A DNA stretch of 64,000 bases from Gordionus sp. m RMFG-2023 (taxonomy: Eukaryota > Nematomorpha > Gordioida > Chordodea > Parachordodidae). The notes beneath the pieces were generated by a model, which was not told the origin of the DNA, searched no databases, and saw only the letters and a list, made by a program, of their open reading frames with translations. The stretch covers positions 79,647,561 to 79,711,560 of the forward strand of contig NC_088775.1 of NCBI RefSeq assembly GCF_954871325.1, written 5' to 3'. Of the stretch, positions 47,152 through 60,000 are shown piece after piece. Position 1 is the first letter of the stretch, and each line of letters opens with the position of its first letter. Position numbers and translations under genes: made by a program.

Positions 47152-48021
47152 CCATTTAAATAAAACATCATTTTTAAGGCCTGGCCCAATTTTAAAAAAC
47201 ATTTTTAGGTCCAAGCTCAGAACTGACCTTGGTATTAATAATGAACCTTACATAGCTAATGAAAAAAATTACTTTTAAATTATATATTAGTGAAGTGGTG
47301 GTGGCTAGCACGTTTGAGATATCTAAGGACGAATAGTTTAAAAAAATGCGGAAAAGAATAAGTAGAAAATAGGATATAAATAGGAATATTTAATTCCCTC
47401 CATTTCATAAAATTTTTATTTCTAAGAGACGGGTAAATATTTTTAAAACCTTTTGTTAATTGAAGAAATAGCGTTTGATTTATCATGATCTTGAAGAAAA
47501 GATTGAAAATTTTCAAAAACCTGCTAAACTAAAACTTCACGTAACTAACAATTTAATAAAACAAAAGTCAATTAAAACCATTAATTTATTTTTTTTAAAC
47601 TGAAGCTATTATGCATTCATATAAAAATTATTTTTTGAAACCAGCTTAAAATATAATAAATATCGGTTTTACGACGAATAGGAAATTCTGGAAATTTAGC
47701 ACAAATCATTTTTAGTAATAAAAAAAAATAAGTATAATAAATTAATATAAAAAAACATTATTGCTTTCTTATCCTTTTTAAAAAATATATATAATAAATA
47801 TATTTATAAGAATAAGCCGTAAATAAGAAATAATTTGGTGGAGTTGAGTTGAATTATAAATTTTGTTTTAAAAAATCTCAATTTATTTTTTAAAAAAGAT
47901 GTGACAAATAAAATATTCGATTTAGTTAATAATATATATATAAAAATATATATAATAATCATGGGAAGAAATTACATAATATTATCTATAAAGTTTGTTA
48001 TATATAAAACTATTAATGCAA
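47152..48021. other. Intergenic DNA downstream of striatin
   Basis: AT-rich, no gene or clear element seen. A minus-strand open frame 47280-47516 has no recognisable motif and ordinary background composition. Confidence 0.5.
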
Positions 48022-48027
48022 TTTATT
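48022..48027 (-). terminator. Poly(A) signal AATAAA of striatin
   Basis: AATAAA on the minus strand, 44 bases past the striatin stop codon. Position and motif fit the mRNA 3' end. Confidence 0.6.
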
Positions 48028-48070
48028 GACGTAATAAATAATGTGTTATAAGAAACGTAGAAAATATCGG

Positions 48071-51000
48071 TTATAACAAAACAAAGATTTTAGCTATGGA
48101 ATCGGCGCCGGCACTGGCCATGTAAGAAAGCGAGGGATGAAACGCGACTGAATTAACGCCTTCATCGAATTTTTTGCGATGACATGTAATTTCTTGCACG
48201 CAACTTTTATTTTCATAATTCCATAGTCTAATAGAATTGTCATGACCTGATATATATTTTAAAGAAATTTTTTTTTGAATAAAATATATTTACACTATCC
48301 AAAAATTTTGCAAGACATAAAAAATAACAGTGTATATAAATAGTGAAATATTTAGTAGGCTTCTCATTTCCATCCCGGAGTCGGGGTATGAATGGTCGGA
48401 AATCAAAATGAGTTATAAGAATATTTTCATTAAAGTTGGTAAGTGTATAAGGTGGTTTCGAGGGTTCTTGCGAATGCCTGACTACCCATTGTTTAAAAAA
48501 ATATAACCATCCAGCCTGCCCATTTACTTAAAAATTTAATTTAACAGGCCAATTCAATTTATTAAAAATATTTTTAACCCGTTCAATCACCCGCTCAATT
48601 CTAAAATTGATTAGTCGCATAACTATAGTATGGGAGAGGGGTGTGTTAGGTCGGGTTAAAACCCGCTTGTTGTAAATATTGGGGATGTAGTATATGAACT
48701 CTGATTACTCACCTTTTATAAAATTACTCCCAGTGGTCCTTTTCACAGTAAACATTAGATAAGCTGGTAGTCACGTAGATAAGCTTACCCTAGTTCACGA
48801 TGACCAGAGTTGCCAGATACAAACAAAAAGCGGGAGAATTTAACCATAATTCAAAAAAAAATTTATAACAAATAATATTAACTTTTTGTGATTATTATTT
48901 TATTTAAATAAATATATCTAATAGGCAACAGTAAAATAAAGGAAGATCGTTTAATATAAAATTCATAGATATTATTTGAAAAATCAGTACATATTTATAT
49001 TTTTTTTACATATTCCTTAATATCTTTACAAGTATAATTAAAATTATTTGATCATTAATTCCGCTTTTAAAGCTATAAAGATAACCGATTACGATCTTTC
49101 CGCCAGAAATTTTTCATTAAACTAAATATGCGCTCTGAATCGGTGTTTGAATCTGGTAACTAGAATATAATACTGCATATTTTTTCAAAATTTGGCGCAA
49201 TATTTTCTTGTTCAATAGATGTAATAAAAGCAACGAATTCCTGAAATAATTTATCTAATTAAGATATCTTTTATATTAAAATTTATTATTATTAATTCAA
49301 GTCCCTCGAATTTGAATTTATTATCGATAATATTTAGATTATTTACTCAATTATTATTTATAAATTCATATTTTTTTCTAAATAGGATATGATTGAATAA
49401 ATTAGTTTGATAATGATGCGATTTATCTGATTATCACATTTTATCAAATTTGTCTTTAAAACCAAGCCATAAAAGTTATTGATAACTTGAGCTCTTAAAG
49501 CTGTACCTAATTTATTCATTAATCAAAACATCTCCACTGCAATTAAATCTTCAGATTAGAATTTTTAACTACCTTGCTTAAGGTCGTCTCTATATTAAAA
49601 CTAGGTCTAAATAAGCCTCGGCCTATACATTTTCAAAAAATAAATTTAATATTCAATTGGGATTTTTTTAGGATAAAAAATAATCAGCTAAATAATTTTT
49701 ATTAAGTCTTTCGAGAACCGGTATTAATGATAGCCATTTTGTTGGAACAATTCGTATAAGTTCGGACCATTCAATATCTTAAGACTCCATATTTTTTTCT
49801 AAAATACAGATACCCTGTTTGTGGATCTGCTGAATTCGGCATAACATTTTATAGCAATTATTTCATGCCTATTGATAATGAAGTATGCCCTTTTCTTCCT
49901 GCATTGTGAATTATATTGCACAGGCAAACGATATTTTCATTCAAAACTAATAATTCCGTCATTACACTTTGCCTTTTCCCGAAATTCACACTTGCGTTAT
50001 TGACACAAAAATCAGTTACATTTGATAGCGAAAGGTTACCATTTTCAAGGCTCTGCACGCATAGACGCAATATCCTTCATTTCTCTGAACAGATGAAAAT
50101 TTTTTAGAAGTTTACTTGAAACATCATTAAAATAGCGCAACATTAAGAGAGTATTTCAATTATGTGATGCATCTGTTAATAGAGAAAATGAATGACTTTC
50201 CTTCAAATCCTCTAAGATATGTTTCTTAGTTTCAGGACATAGGATATTTAACACTATGCTTTTGGCTATTTTGGAAAGAGTATAGTCAATAAGTTTGCAG
50301 CGCAATCTGTAGAACAACTAAGCGAATGTTTTATCGTGGATAGATGAATGAAATAAATTATTGTTTGAAATATGGTTGTTGATAATTCCTTATTTTTTGT
50401 TGAATGTTTTTTTTACATCATGGACTCCTCCATGGCTGATATTAAATTTAGCATTGCATTTTATATATAGACTAAATTCCTTATCTTCTGTCACCCCTGA
50501 ATAAATGCAATTCCAGATATTGTGCGATTTAAATTTTTTTTGTATGTTAAACTTGTCTTGAAATTGTAATTTATATTTGTTTTTTCCTTTTTCAAAATAT
50601 GGATAAAAAAATAAGCAAAAACAAGATGAATTTTTAAATGTATGATTGAATTAAAATAAATAGAGTAAGTTTCTGGTTAAGCTATTTTTAATAATTTTAT
50701 ATTAAAAAATTTATAAAAAAATCGGAAGAATTCTTTTCAGGAAAATCTGGAAGCGTGAAAATCGGAAGAAAGTGTAAATCAATCGACAGCGTGTTTGGCG
50801 TAAGTCAAAGAAAAAAATCTGGAAAATACGCCAAAAGTGGGAGATCTGGAAACCCTGGTTATGACCTTATCATACGTGTTTATAAGGCATTTAAATATAA
50901 CTTTCCTTTTCTTTAGAAATAAAAATTTTTAGCAAAACTAAAATCCGTTCCTATTGCGCTTTTTGATAATCTATATATATTCCACCAAGATACTGGCAAA

Positions 51001-54000
51001 AAAATTGGAATTTGGGTGTTTATCAGTTGAAAATATGGATTTTGTTACATCTCTAATATTTTTAGATTTACATATACCTTATGTTTTTTTGCATATTATA
51101 ATAAATATAGATTTCCAGTAGACGCACAATGCTCATATCTTAAAATAATAATAATAAACCTTTAGAACTTTAAAAATTTTTTTTAGTCTACATTACACCA
51201 TGAATTTATTTTTAAAAAATTCAAATAAAAATTTCTAAACCCACAAAAAATGATTAAAGAAAGTAGATGCTATTAATTTTTACTTCCTAATTTTTCTTAT
51301 TAAATTTACTATTATTATTTTATTAGTGGCATCAGTGGAATCTGAAAAAAAATTTAAAAAGAGAGAAAGTTATATACAATAATGTATATATACTATCGGC
51401 GATTCATTAAGTTATATACACATCATTGTGTATATGATAAATTAACAAACTTCCTGTTAAAAGGTATAACCCATAAGGATCTAGAGAGAGACATGATACC
51501 GAATCTAAATGAGCTATCATTTTGTGAATGCATTTACCTATACGATAAATATAATAATAACAGCATATAAAATTGTTCTTTAAAATTAAAAATATTGTAC
51601 CTGTATATATATTGAAAAATCGAATGTAATTATCATTGTGTCCCGATATAAGCACAGGAAACGTAGGATGACAGGCAATGAAGTTAATGTATAACGTATC
51701 TAAAATAACAGTTTTAATATTTTTGTTTATTTATCATCCATTCAAATATAATATCAAACACAGTCCACATTCAAATATAATATCAAACACAGTCCAGTTA
51801 ACTAGGCTAATGCTTGTACAACCTTAGATTCTCTTACATCCAATTACAATTATGACTCTCCTTTAAATTCCAAACCTTCAACCTATACCCATAATCTCCC
51901 AAACAAATAATTCACTGCAATTTTAGCACTACTACAGATTTTTAAGTTACACTTCTTTACTAAAAAGTGTATTTCAAACACAGGCCCGATTCTAGTTTTG
52001 TTTATGGGGGAGGCAGGGAGTAAAGATTTTTTTAGCACTACAGAACGAATATTATTTGAATACAAAATTGAAATATCCAATGATTAAAAAATACCACTTG
52101 AAGAAATAATATATGTAAGTGAAAATAATGTCAAAGAAATCCTGCATTTCAGAGATCATTTCTAAAATACCTTTCCGACTGCAATCTATGAATAAAGCAA
52201 TGAATGTAAATAACATAGTGTCCAACTACTTTGCTTAAATATGCCTTAACATACCTTTTCTCCACTCATGACATTAACACTGAGCAACTAGGTTATAAGA
52301 ATTGAGCTGATATTCAATGAAAAGTTCATTAACTGTATTTGCTATTATTTCTTTAGCCTCAAAACTTTTAATTGCTTTGAAAAATACGCAATTTTCAGTC
52401 ACTATCTTATCACCTTTGATAGTATTTCTGTGTGTGATCGTAAATTAACTTTTTATTGAATATAATAAGCTCAATTATTTTAACCTATTTGCTCAGTGTT
52501 ATGATGGGGCTAATGTTATGAGTGGATAAAAGGGAGGTGCTCAGCATGCAAAGTAGCTGGGCAGCATGTTCCTTACATTCATCGCTCAATCATAATTGCA
52601 CTTAGTTTTAAAGGACACTATAGAAATTATCTCTGAAATGGAGGATTTCTTTGACATTTGTTCTCATTTACATAAAATAATTTCTCCAAGTTATATTTTT
52701 TTAAATAAAATCGTTGTATATTTCAATTGTGTTTAAAACTCAAATATTCGTTCTATGGCCATCAAACAGAAAGTTTTCTCAAAGTGGTTTTGTGGCATGT
52801 TTTACGCTAATTTTTTTTATTTCCGAGCAGAGAATAATAATTTGTCAAATTAATTCTTTTATATAAATAAATTATTTTAAATAATCCGGAAGACCCAGAA
52901 CGATGTGAATGAAAGTGGCAACGGAAATGACATAAGAATGGATCTTACAGATAGTTATGCCCATGGAGAAGGGGGATCAGAGGAGAAACTGGTTTGTTTG
53001 GAGTCTTCATTGTTGAACACAATTAAAGGTATAATAAATAAGCATATTTTTAATAAAAATTAATTTTTTTTCTCTAAAAATATTTGTTTTATTTACTATT
53101 ATATTGCATTTATTATACATCAAAATAACAATTATTTTTAAACATAGCAAATATATTGTTTTATTTATATGAAATTTAAAAATAATTTATTCATAAAAGT
53201 TTTGAATGAACGTGAACGCGTGCCTTTTTTTATAGGTGAACGTTGAACGTAAACGCGTTCGATTTTTTTAGAAATGTTTACAGCACTATTTAAATTTAAA
53301 AAATGGGATCCCAGATGATTCTTTCCCTCGTAGATCAAAACATAATTCTATTATAAATGATATGAAAAGTAAGATTGATATATTTACCAGACATATCACA
53401 TTCAGGTTTAAACGAAATAACGGGTATAAAACTTTGAATATCAAATATAACGATATACGACGAAGCATAAGATACCGCCACGTGATTAAAATTTTCGGAA
53501 GGCAATAGATCTAAAGAGGTAGCCGAGTCTTCTTTAATAACATAAATATAATTTAATATCTCAAAATAAAATAGGAAAATAAATTAATTTTTTTTAAAAT
53601 AAATATATTAGCTTATTTTGTAATTGGTGATTAGATGATCATCAAATAAAATGTATTTTTTTAAAAAAAACATGTGTTTTTAAATTTATCTCAAAAAAAA
53701 TCGTTTTGAGACTTTTATTTTAAAATTGTTTCATATAATTACAATATTGTTTCTAAAGTCTTAGTAGTTTTGTTAAATCAACATTTTTAGCCAATTCGAA
53801 AACCGTTTAGCCGGTTTAAGTCAATTTTTTAGGCTAAAAACTTGAAGTAGTCGTATTGGAGTGGGCTAAAGTGAAGTGATTCATGCGCGTACGCAGGAAT
53901 TTGGTGTGAGGGAGGGGGATAAAATTTTTTAAATAAAATTATTGTTATTTAAAAATATCAAGCATAAATTTATTAGGACTAATAACTATTTCTAATATAC

Positions 54001-57000
54001 AAATTTAAATTTATATGAATTATAAAAAATTAAATATATAAACCGGTATATAAAAATAAATTTGAATTAAAAAATATTATACGGATATAACTGGCGGCAT
54101 ATAAATACTTTAAATAAATCTGAATTATAAAATATTAAGTGGATATAACCAGGATATGAATGACTATAAAATAAATAACCCATAACAGAAATTTAAATTT
54201 TTTTGAGCCTTTAAAATTTATATATAAAGTATAAAAAATTTAAATGTTGGAAATATGAATAATTATATTTTTTATGTAAAAGAAAAATATATAAGACATT
54301 AAAAAATGATTGCACAAAAAATATTATAGAAACATTATATTTTTATAATGTAAAATCGAATCTTCGTTGGGATTGAGCTAATTTTTCAATTATCTCATCC
54401 GGCTTGGCGTCAAATGCCTATGAATATTCAAAAGGGCCAGACCATTCAATCTACTTTCAGAAGTTGTACTTCTTAGGTACGTTTTTAATCTTCTTAAAGA
54501 AGAGAATGTTCTCTCATTAGTTGCAGTACTATTGGGAAGAGTTGCTAATATATATAATAATTTCAATATATTGGGAAAATAATCTAAAAGATGTTTGAAA
54601 TGATGCAAAGCACCCATAGCATTTTTGGGGACTATATCAACCATATATTATTAAAATTTAAGCTTCCTGAATCCTTGTGGCCACGTAGTGCTAGGCCTTG
54701 TAAGCCACAATATAAAATAGCATCAATAGTTAGTTTTATCTTACATCTATTTTCTTTTGCGATTTTAACCCTTTTATCAATAAGTGATGAAATGGGAATC
54801 ATATCCCCCTTTTGAATAGTCTGACGAAACCATCAGTTCACAGCTTTTGTGATAATTTGTTTTCTGATGATTGTCAAAAATTTCCCCCACATCTTTGTAT
54901 TTGTTGAAAGGAATCTTAACAAGAGTGTTAAGCTTAACTAGATTTCTGCCAGCATATCGTGGTCCAAACAGGACACATATCTTGCAATAAGCTCCATTGT
55001 CTCAGATGGAGTATGCTAGCTATAACCATCTAGTAAAATAGCTATTTTTGAAATTTTAACTTTCAATTAGCATATAAAGTTTGGGGATATTGAAAATTGA
55101 GGGGTGGAATATAAATCTATTATTAAATAAAATATTTATCATAGGTATCTTTAATATATACCTTTTTAAGAAGTATATGTCTTTCTTCTAGGCTAATATT
55201 ATCTTTATTTAAAAAATTGGCTATATCATATGGATGTTCATTGTACTCTAATTTTGTATAAATAAAGATTTTAGTTTTAAGTTTGTCTAAATATTGAAAT
55301 ATAAATTAAAATTATTCTTAAAAAAATTATTGCTGCACATTTTTGCAATCTCATTCTTTTACTAAATTAAATATCTAAAATTATCATTTATTAAATAATA
55401 CCAGCTAAGTTATTATAAAACTGCCCAAATGTATTTTTAGAATAACTAACCTTTAGATGGCTCTATATCCTGACTCTCAATTATTCTTTCAACAATTCTC
55501 ATTATTTGCTATTATGGGAGGGGTTTTAATTGCTAAAAATATGGGAGGGGTTTTAATTGCTAAAAATATTTTAAAATTAAAATTTTATTAAATTATTATA
55601 TACTTTTTTGCTTTTTGGTATGATTTTCACTATCTTCAGTTTTTTTTTAAAAAAATCCATGACTAAAATAATACCGGGAAATTTAAAAATAATAGATAAA
55701 TATTATGGCAAGGAAAACTTGAAAATGAAATTAATTTATAAAATATAGTAAATGAAAAAGGTAATAATATAAAAATTTAAAAAGAACGAGATATGAATAA
55801 TTATAATAAAATATAAATGAATATAAACAATAATATTTTTGAAAAATATATCCGGCATCTGCATTTTTTGGCTTTGGGGGGGGGGGGGGTTCGCTGCGTA
55901 CGCCAATGAGTGATTTAACAACACCATCGTTATTAATGACGTCATTTTTACAGTACTGAAAAAATAGTCATATTACTTATTTTTATACTCATTAAAGCAT
56001 GATCAAGAGAAAAAAAAATATATAACACAATTTAAAAAACGCAAACCTATATGATTCGAGATATGAGGTGGAAGCAGTCGTTTAATAATTTTTCCGCTTT
56101 CAAATACATCCCAAAGTAAAAGTGAGCCGTCGGCAGAACAAGTTATGCTTATGTTAGTCTTAGGGTGAAACTTAACCATCCAAACCGCGTCGCTGTGGGC
56201 CTTCTCCAAAGATAAATAGGGTTTTTCGAAGACATCTGTCATAGCAATTTAGAACAAAGTTTGCAAAAAAAATTGTAATATCAGAAATAATTTTCATGCA
56301 TAAGAATTACAACATATTTACTTATGATTGTTTCTCAAATTCTGATTTTTGAAAAAAATTTATATTATTCAAAATATATAAAAATTTATATTATTCAAAA
56401 TAAATTGGGAAAATTGATAAAAATGACTCACCACACTGAGATTCAAATTGATCTGTTTCGGGATCGGGCGTTTTCCAGCATATAACTTTACCATCTATTC
56501 CACCTGATAAAAAGTATTCACCGTTTGAATTAAAGGTTACAGAGAGAACTGCGCCACTTCAAAAAAATAAATATGGTTTTAATTTCTTTTAAAATGCACT
56601 TTTAAATTCGAAATTATATAAGCACAAAATAATTCATTTAAAGTAGTATATTAAAAATACAATATTACATTTTTCCAATTTACAAAAATTAATTTATTAT
56701 CAAAGATAGTGTTGTTAAAAAGCCCGATTCGAGTCGATTTTTAAAAACAGTCTGATTAAGATTTTATCTAAAAAATATTATATAAGCCTTGAGATTTGGG
56801 AAATAGAGGTCCAAACCTGACTGCCATGTATGAGCAAAATATCCAGGCTTACATAATATTATTTTTGACTAAAATAATATTTTAAAATTTGGTTATTCAT
56901 CAATAATTTTGGCAGAATTTTGTAAAAATGGTTTCAAAAGAAATGGAATAATATGTAACACAAAATGAATGTTTATTAAATGATCCATTGGGCGATTCAT

Positions 57001-60000
57001 CTCTAGTAAATTTGATATAATTTAGCTTTATATAATCAAACAGTAATTTATTATATCAAAATTAATAGTTATTTTAAAAAATCTGTATCAAGATTCAAGA
57101 GATAATTTTCGTGCACATTGAAAAGCGATAAATATACAATATTATAAATCAAATGCTAGGGTATTGTGATAATAGTGCATTGTCTAATTCAATAAGGAAA
57201 GGCGCATAAATAGTTTATAACAATAGAGTTAAATTTAAAAGAAAATTGATGTGAATAAAAAATATGTTTACAAATTTTGTGTTACCAGATTATTTTGTAT
57301 AAAAGGAAAGTCCCAAAAGCATCGGTCCCCGTCGAGCTCAACTTTTTAAAATCGGAAACACTAACACCTAAAGAACATTTTTAAATGAGCAGTTTCCACT
57401 AATTTTTATTTCTGACAAAACGACCAAAAAAAGCGGTTTTGGACATCAAAACGAATGATTTTGAAAGATCAGTTGATTGAATTAGTTGTAAATTTTACAC
57501 AAATTAAATTTTTTAGAGCTTTAGCTAAACTAAATCCTGGGCCATGAGATTTTAAAATAAAGGGTAGGCCACATCTGGATTTAACGAATCTCAAATTAAT
57601 CAAAAAATATTGCTGGAACTTGTAACCTCCTAAAATTTTCGAATGAAAAACGAAATTTTAGGAAAAACATTTTCTTCTCTGAGCAAGCAACTTTCTATGA
57701 AGCTAAAACTCATTCCGAAATGTCTGCTCCCTTTAAATTTAAAATTAGAGTTTAGAATGTTTTTCAAACCAAAAAAATATTCGATCTCCGAAGATAATAA
57801 AGATTTTTTTGAAATGGGTCAAGCAAAATTTTTTATCAAATTTAACATTAAAATTCTTATTATTTTAAAAATAATTTTTTTGTAATTTTTATGTATAAAA
57901 ATTCTTTCACAGTGAAATCCAATTTTTTTTACACTTTGATTTTCTTTATAAAAAAATCTCTCATTTTGTTGATCGAAAAAAAATTTATCAAAATTTTTGG
58001 ATATTTTTAAAAAACTGATAGCGCAGTAGTATCTGGAGGACAGACCCCAAAATATGACAACCCCCCGCTCCCAGGTTTTCCCAAAATGTTAAATATGTTA
58101 TTTATTATTTATGCTTAAAAGTAAAATTAAAAAATATCGAATAAATTGGTCTAATCCAAATTTACTATATATAAAATGAATATGATTTGGATTCCAAAAT
58201 CATTGAAACACTTAGACGAATAATACAATTTTAGTTTGTAAGAATAAAAATATCTAATATTGTATACTTGTGACTTCTAAACGTGGCTATCGATTCGATT
58301 TCGTTGAATGCGTTTCTACTATAATAAAAGATTTTTTTTAGATATAAGTAAAAATCTAATATTTTTGAAGGAACAAAATTAATACTTTTTAGGAGATATA
58401 TTTTTTTCGATATTCCAATATTTAATCGTTTGGTCCTCTGAGGCAGTTAAAAGACACGGGAGACAAGGATGAAATGCTAAACATCTAATCGAATCCAAAT
58501 GGCTTGTTTTTAAAAACATATAAATACAATTTGATCTTTAGAAAATAGTTTATTTTTCAGGTTTATAAAAAATATATTCTAAGGAATAACATTAAGTAAA
58601 TCTTTTGTAAATGAGTGATTATATATATAAATTACACCTAGGCAAACGAATCATGCATGGCTGCCGCCAATTAAAGTACAGAAGAGTAGGTTTAACAAGT
58701 ATAAAGAGATATAAAAAACAATTAGTTCAATTACCCACGGAGTGACGATCTAATATGCCAGGTTTTTGAGTTTTTATCGTTATCTGAGTTGGCCATTTGT
58801 TCCTGGAAAAAAAATCAATATTTTTATAATACTAGACATGTAAAAAATATTTAAAATGTATTTCTTAATCATAAATAAAACTTCAATCGTGTCATCGTTG
58901 ACTATGTTTAAATTTGCTAATTCATCATCCAAATCGTTCAACATTGTTTTATCGCCGAAAGTATGGGTGAGATCTATGTTTAAAAAAATTTAAATTATAA
59001 GTTAATTCAAATTAAAATCTAAGATATATGTTGTAGGCAAGGCTGTGTCGATCTAGAAACTTTTCATCGATCTGATTACAAAACCGATATTTAGATGCAT
59101 ATTATTTAGCATTTATCTTTGAACCAATGTCATATAAAAATATTTTCTATCCAAAAAAAATAACAAACTGTAAATTGTAGGCAAAACAAGAGACCTTATA
59201 TTTCCCGGCCAAGGCGATATTTCGTGCATTTATCAAATGCGATGACGTTAATTTGTTTTTAAAATTCCATAAATTATTTATATTTAAAATATTATGAGCA
59301 ATTGTACTGAATGTGACTCATTAAATATTTTTTTTTTGCAAATAATACGACAAAAACGATTATGTCCGATTTTTAGCGATTATTGTCCAACTCAATTGAT
59401 GATTTTTTTTAATTACCATTTGTCTATTTACAATCACAATGACATGTCAGATTCGACAGTTTATTAATAAATCGATTAAATTTTACTAAAAACAATTTTT
59501 AATAGATATTTTAAGCCCGAACCTATATCTCTTAAACCTTACATTAACCCTAATCCACATCTCTAACCTTTAATTCTACTCTACTTCATATAGTTATTTA
59601 TTTTTAAGTATATATAATCCAATTTAAAATTTTTTTTACAGTTGAACCCTTGAATTGAGCTATTATAACTTTAAATACTCTTTCTTTTAACTTTAAAATA
59701 ATAATTTCTTTTAAGCATTTACAAATATATAATTGAGGTTTCTTTTGCCCATTTATTATTAGAAAATTATGTTTTAAGCGGAAAAAATATTAATATGGGA
59801 TCGGGTTTTCTTTAAAAAATATCGACTCGGTCTGAATTTTTTTTCTAAAACAGCGAATATCGGCACCGATCTAATTGTAATATCGAAGTAAAAGAAGATA
59901 TTTTTTTAAATCTAAGTTTCACTAAACGCAAGTTTATACATTATATGAAGTTGAATGAACAAAAAATAGAAGATATACTTCCATTTAAACTCAAATTGTT

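Noticed and set aside
57643-57885. 80-codon plus-strand frame in striatin intron
   Set aside because: Lys/Phe/Ile-rich as AT-rich DNA would give; no recognisable domain.
59031-59184. Direct repeat TTGTAGGCAA around a GGCTGTGTCGATCT end, as a MITE insertion
   Set aside because: No matching right terminus; the repeat may be chance.
59175-59260. Slightly GC-richer stretch considered as a striatin exon
   Set aside because: The exons at 61814-61691 and 58973-58882 already join in frame, and the peptide has no match to striatin.
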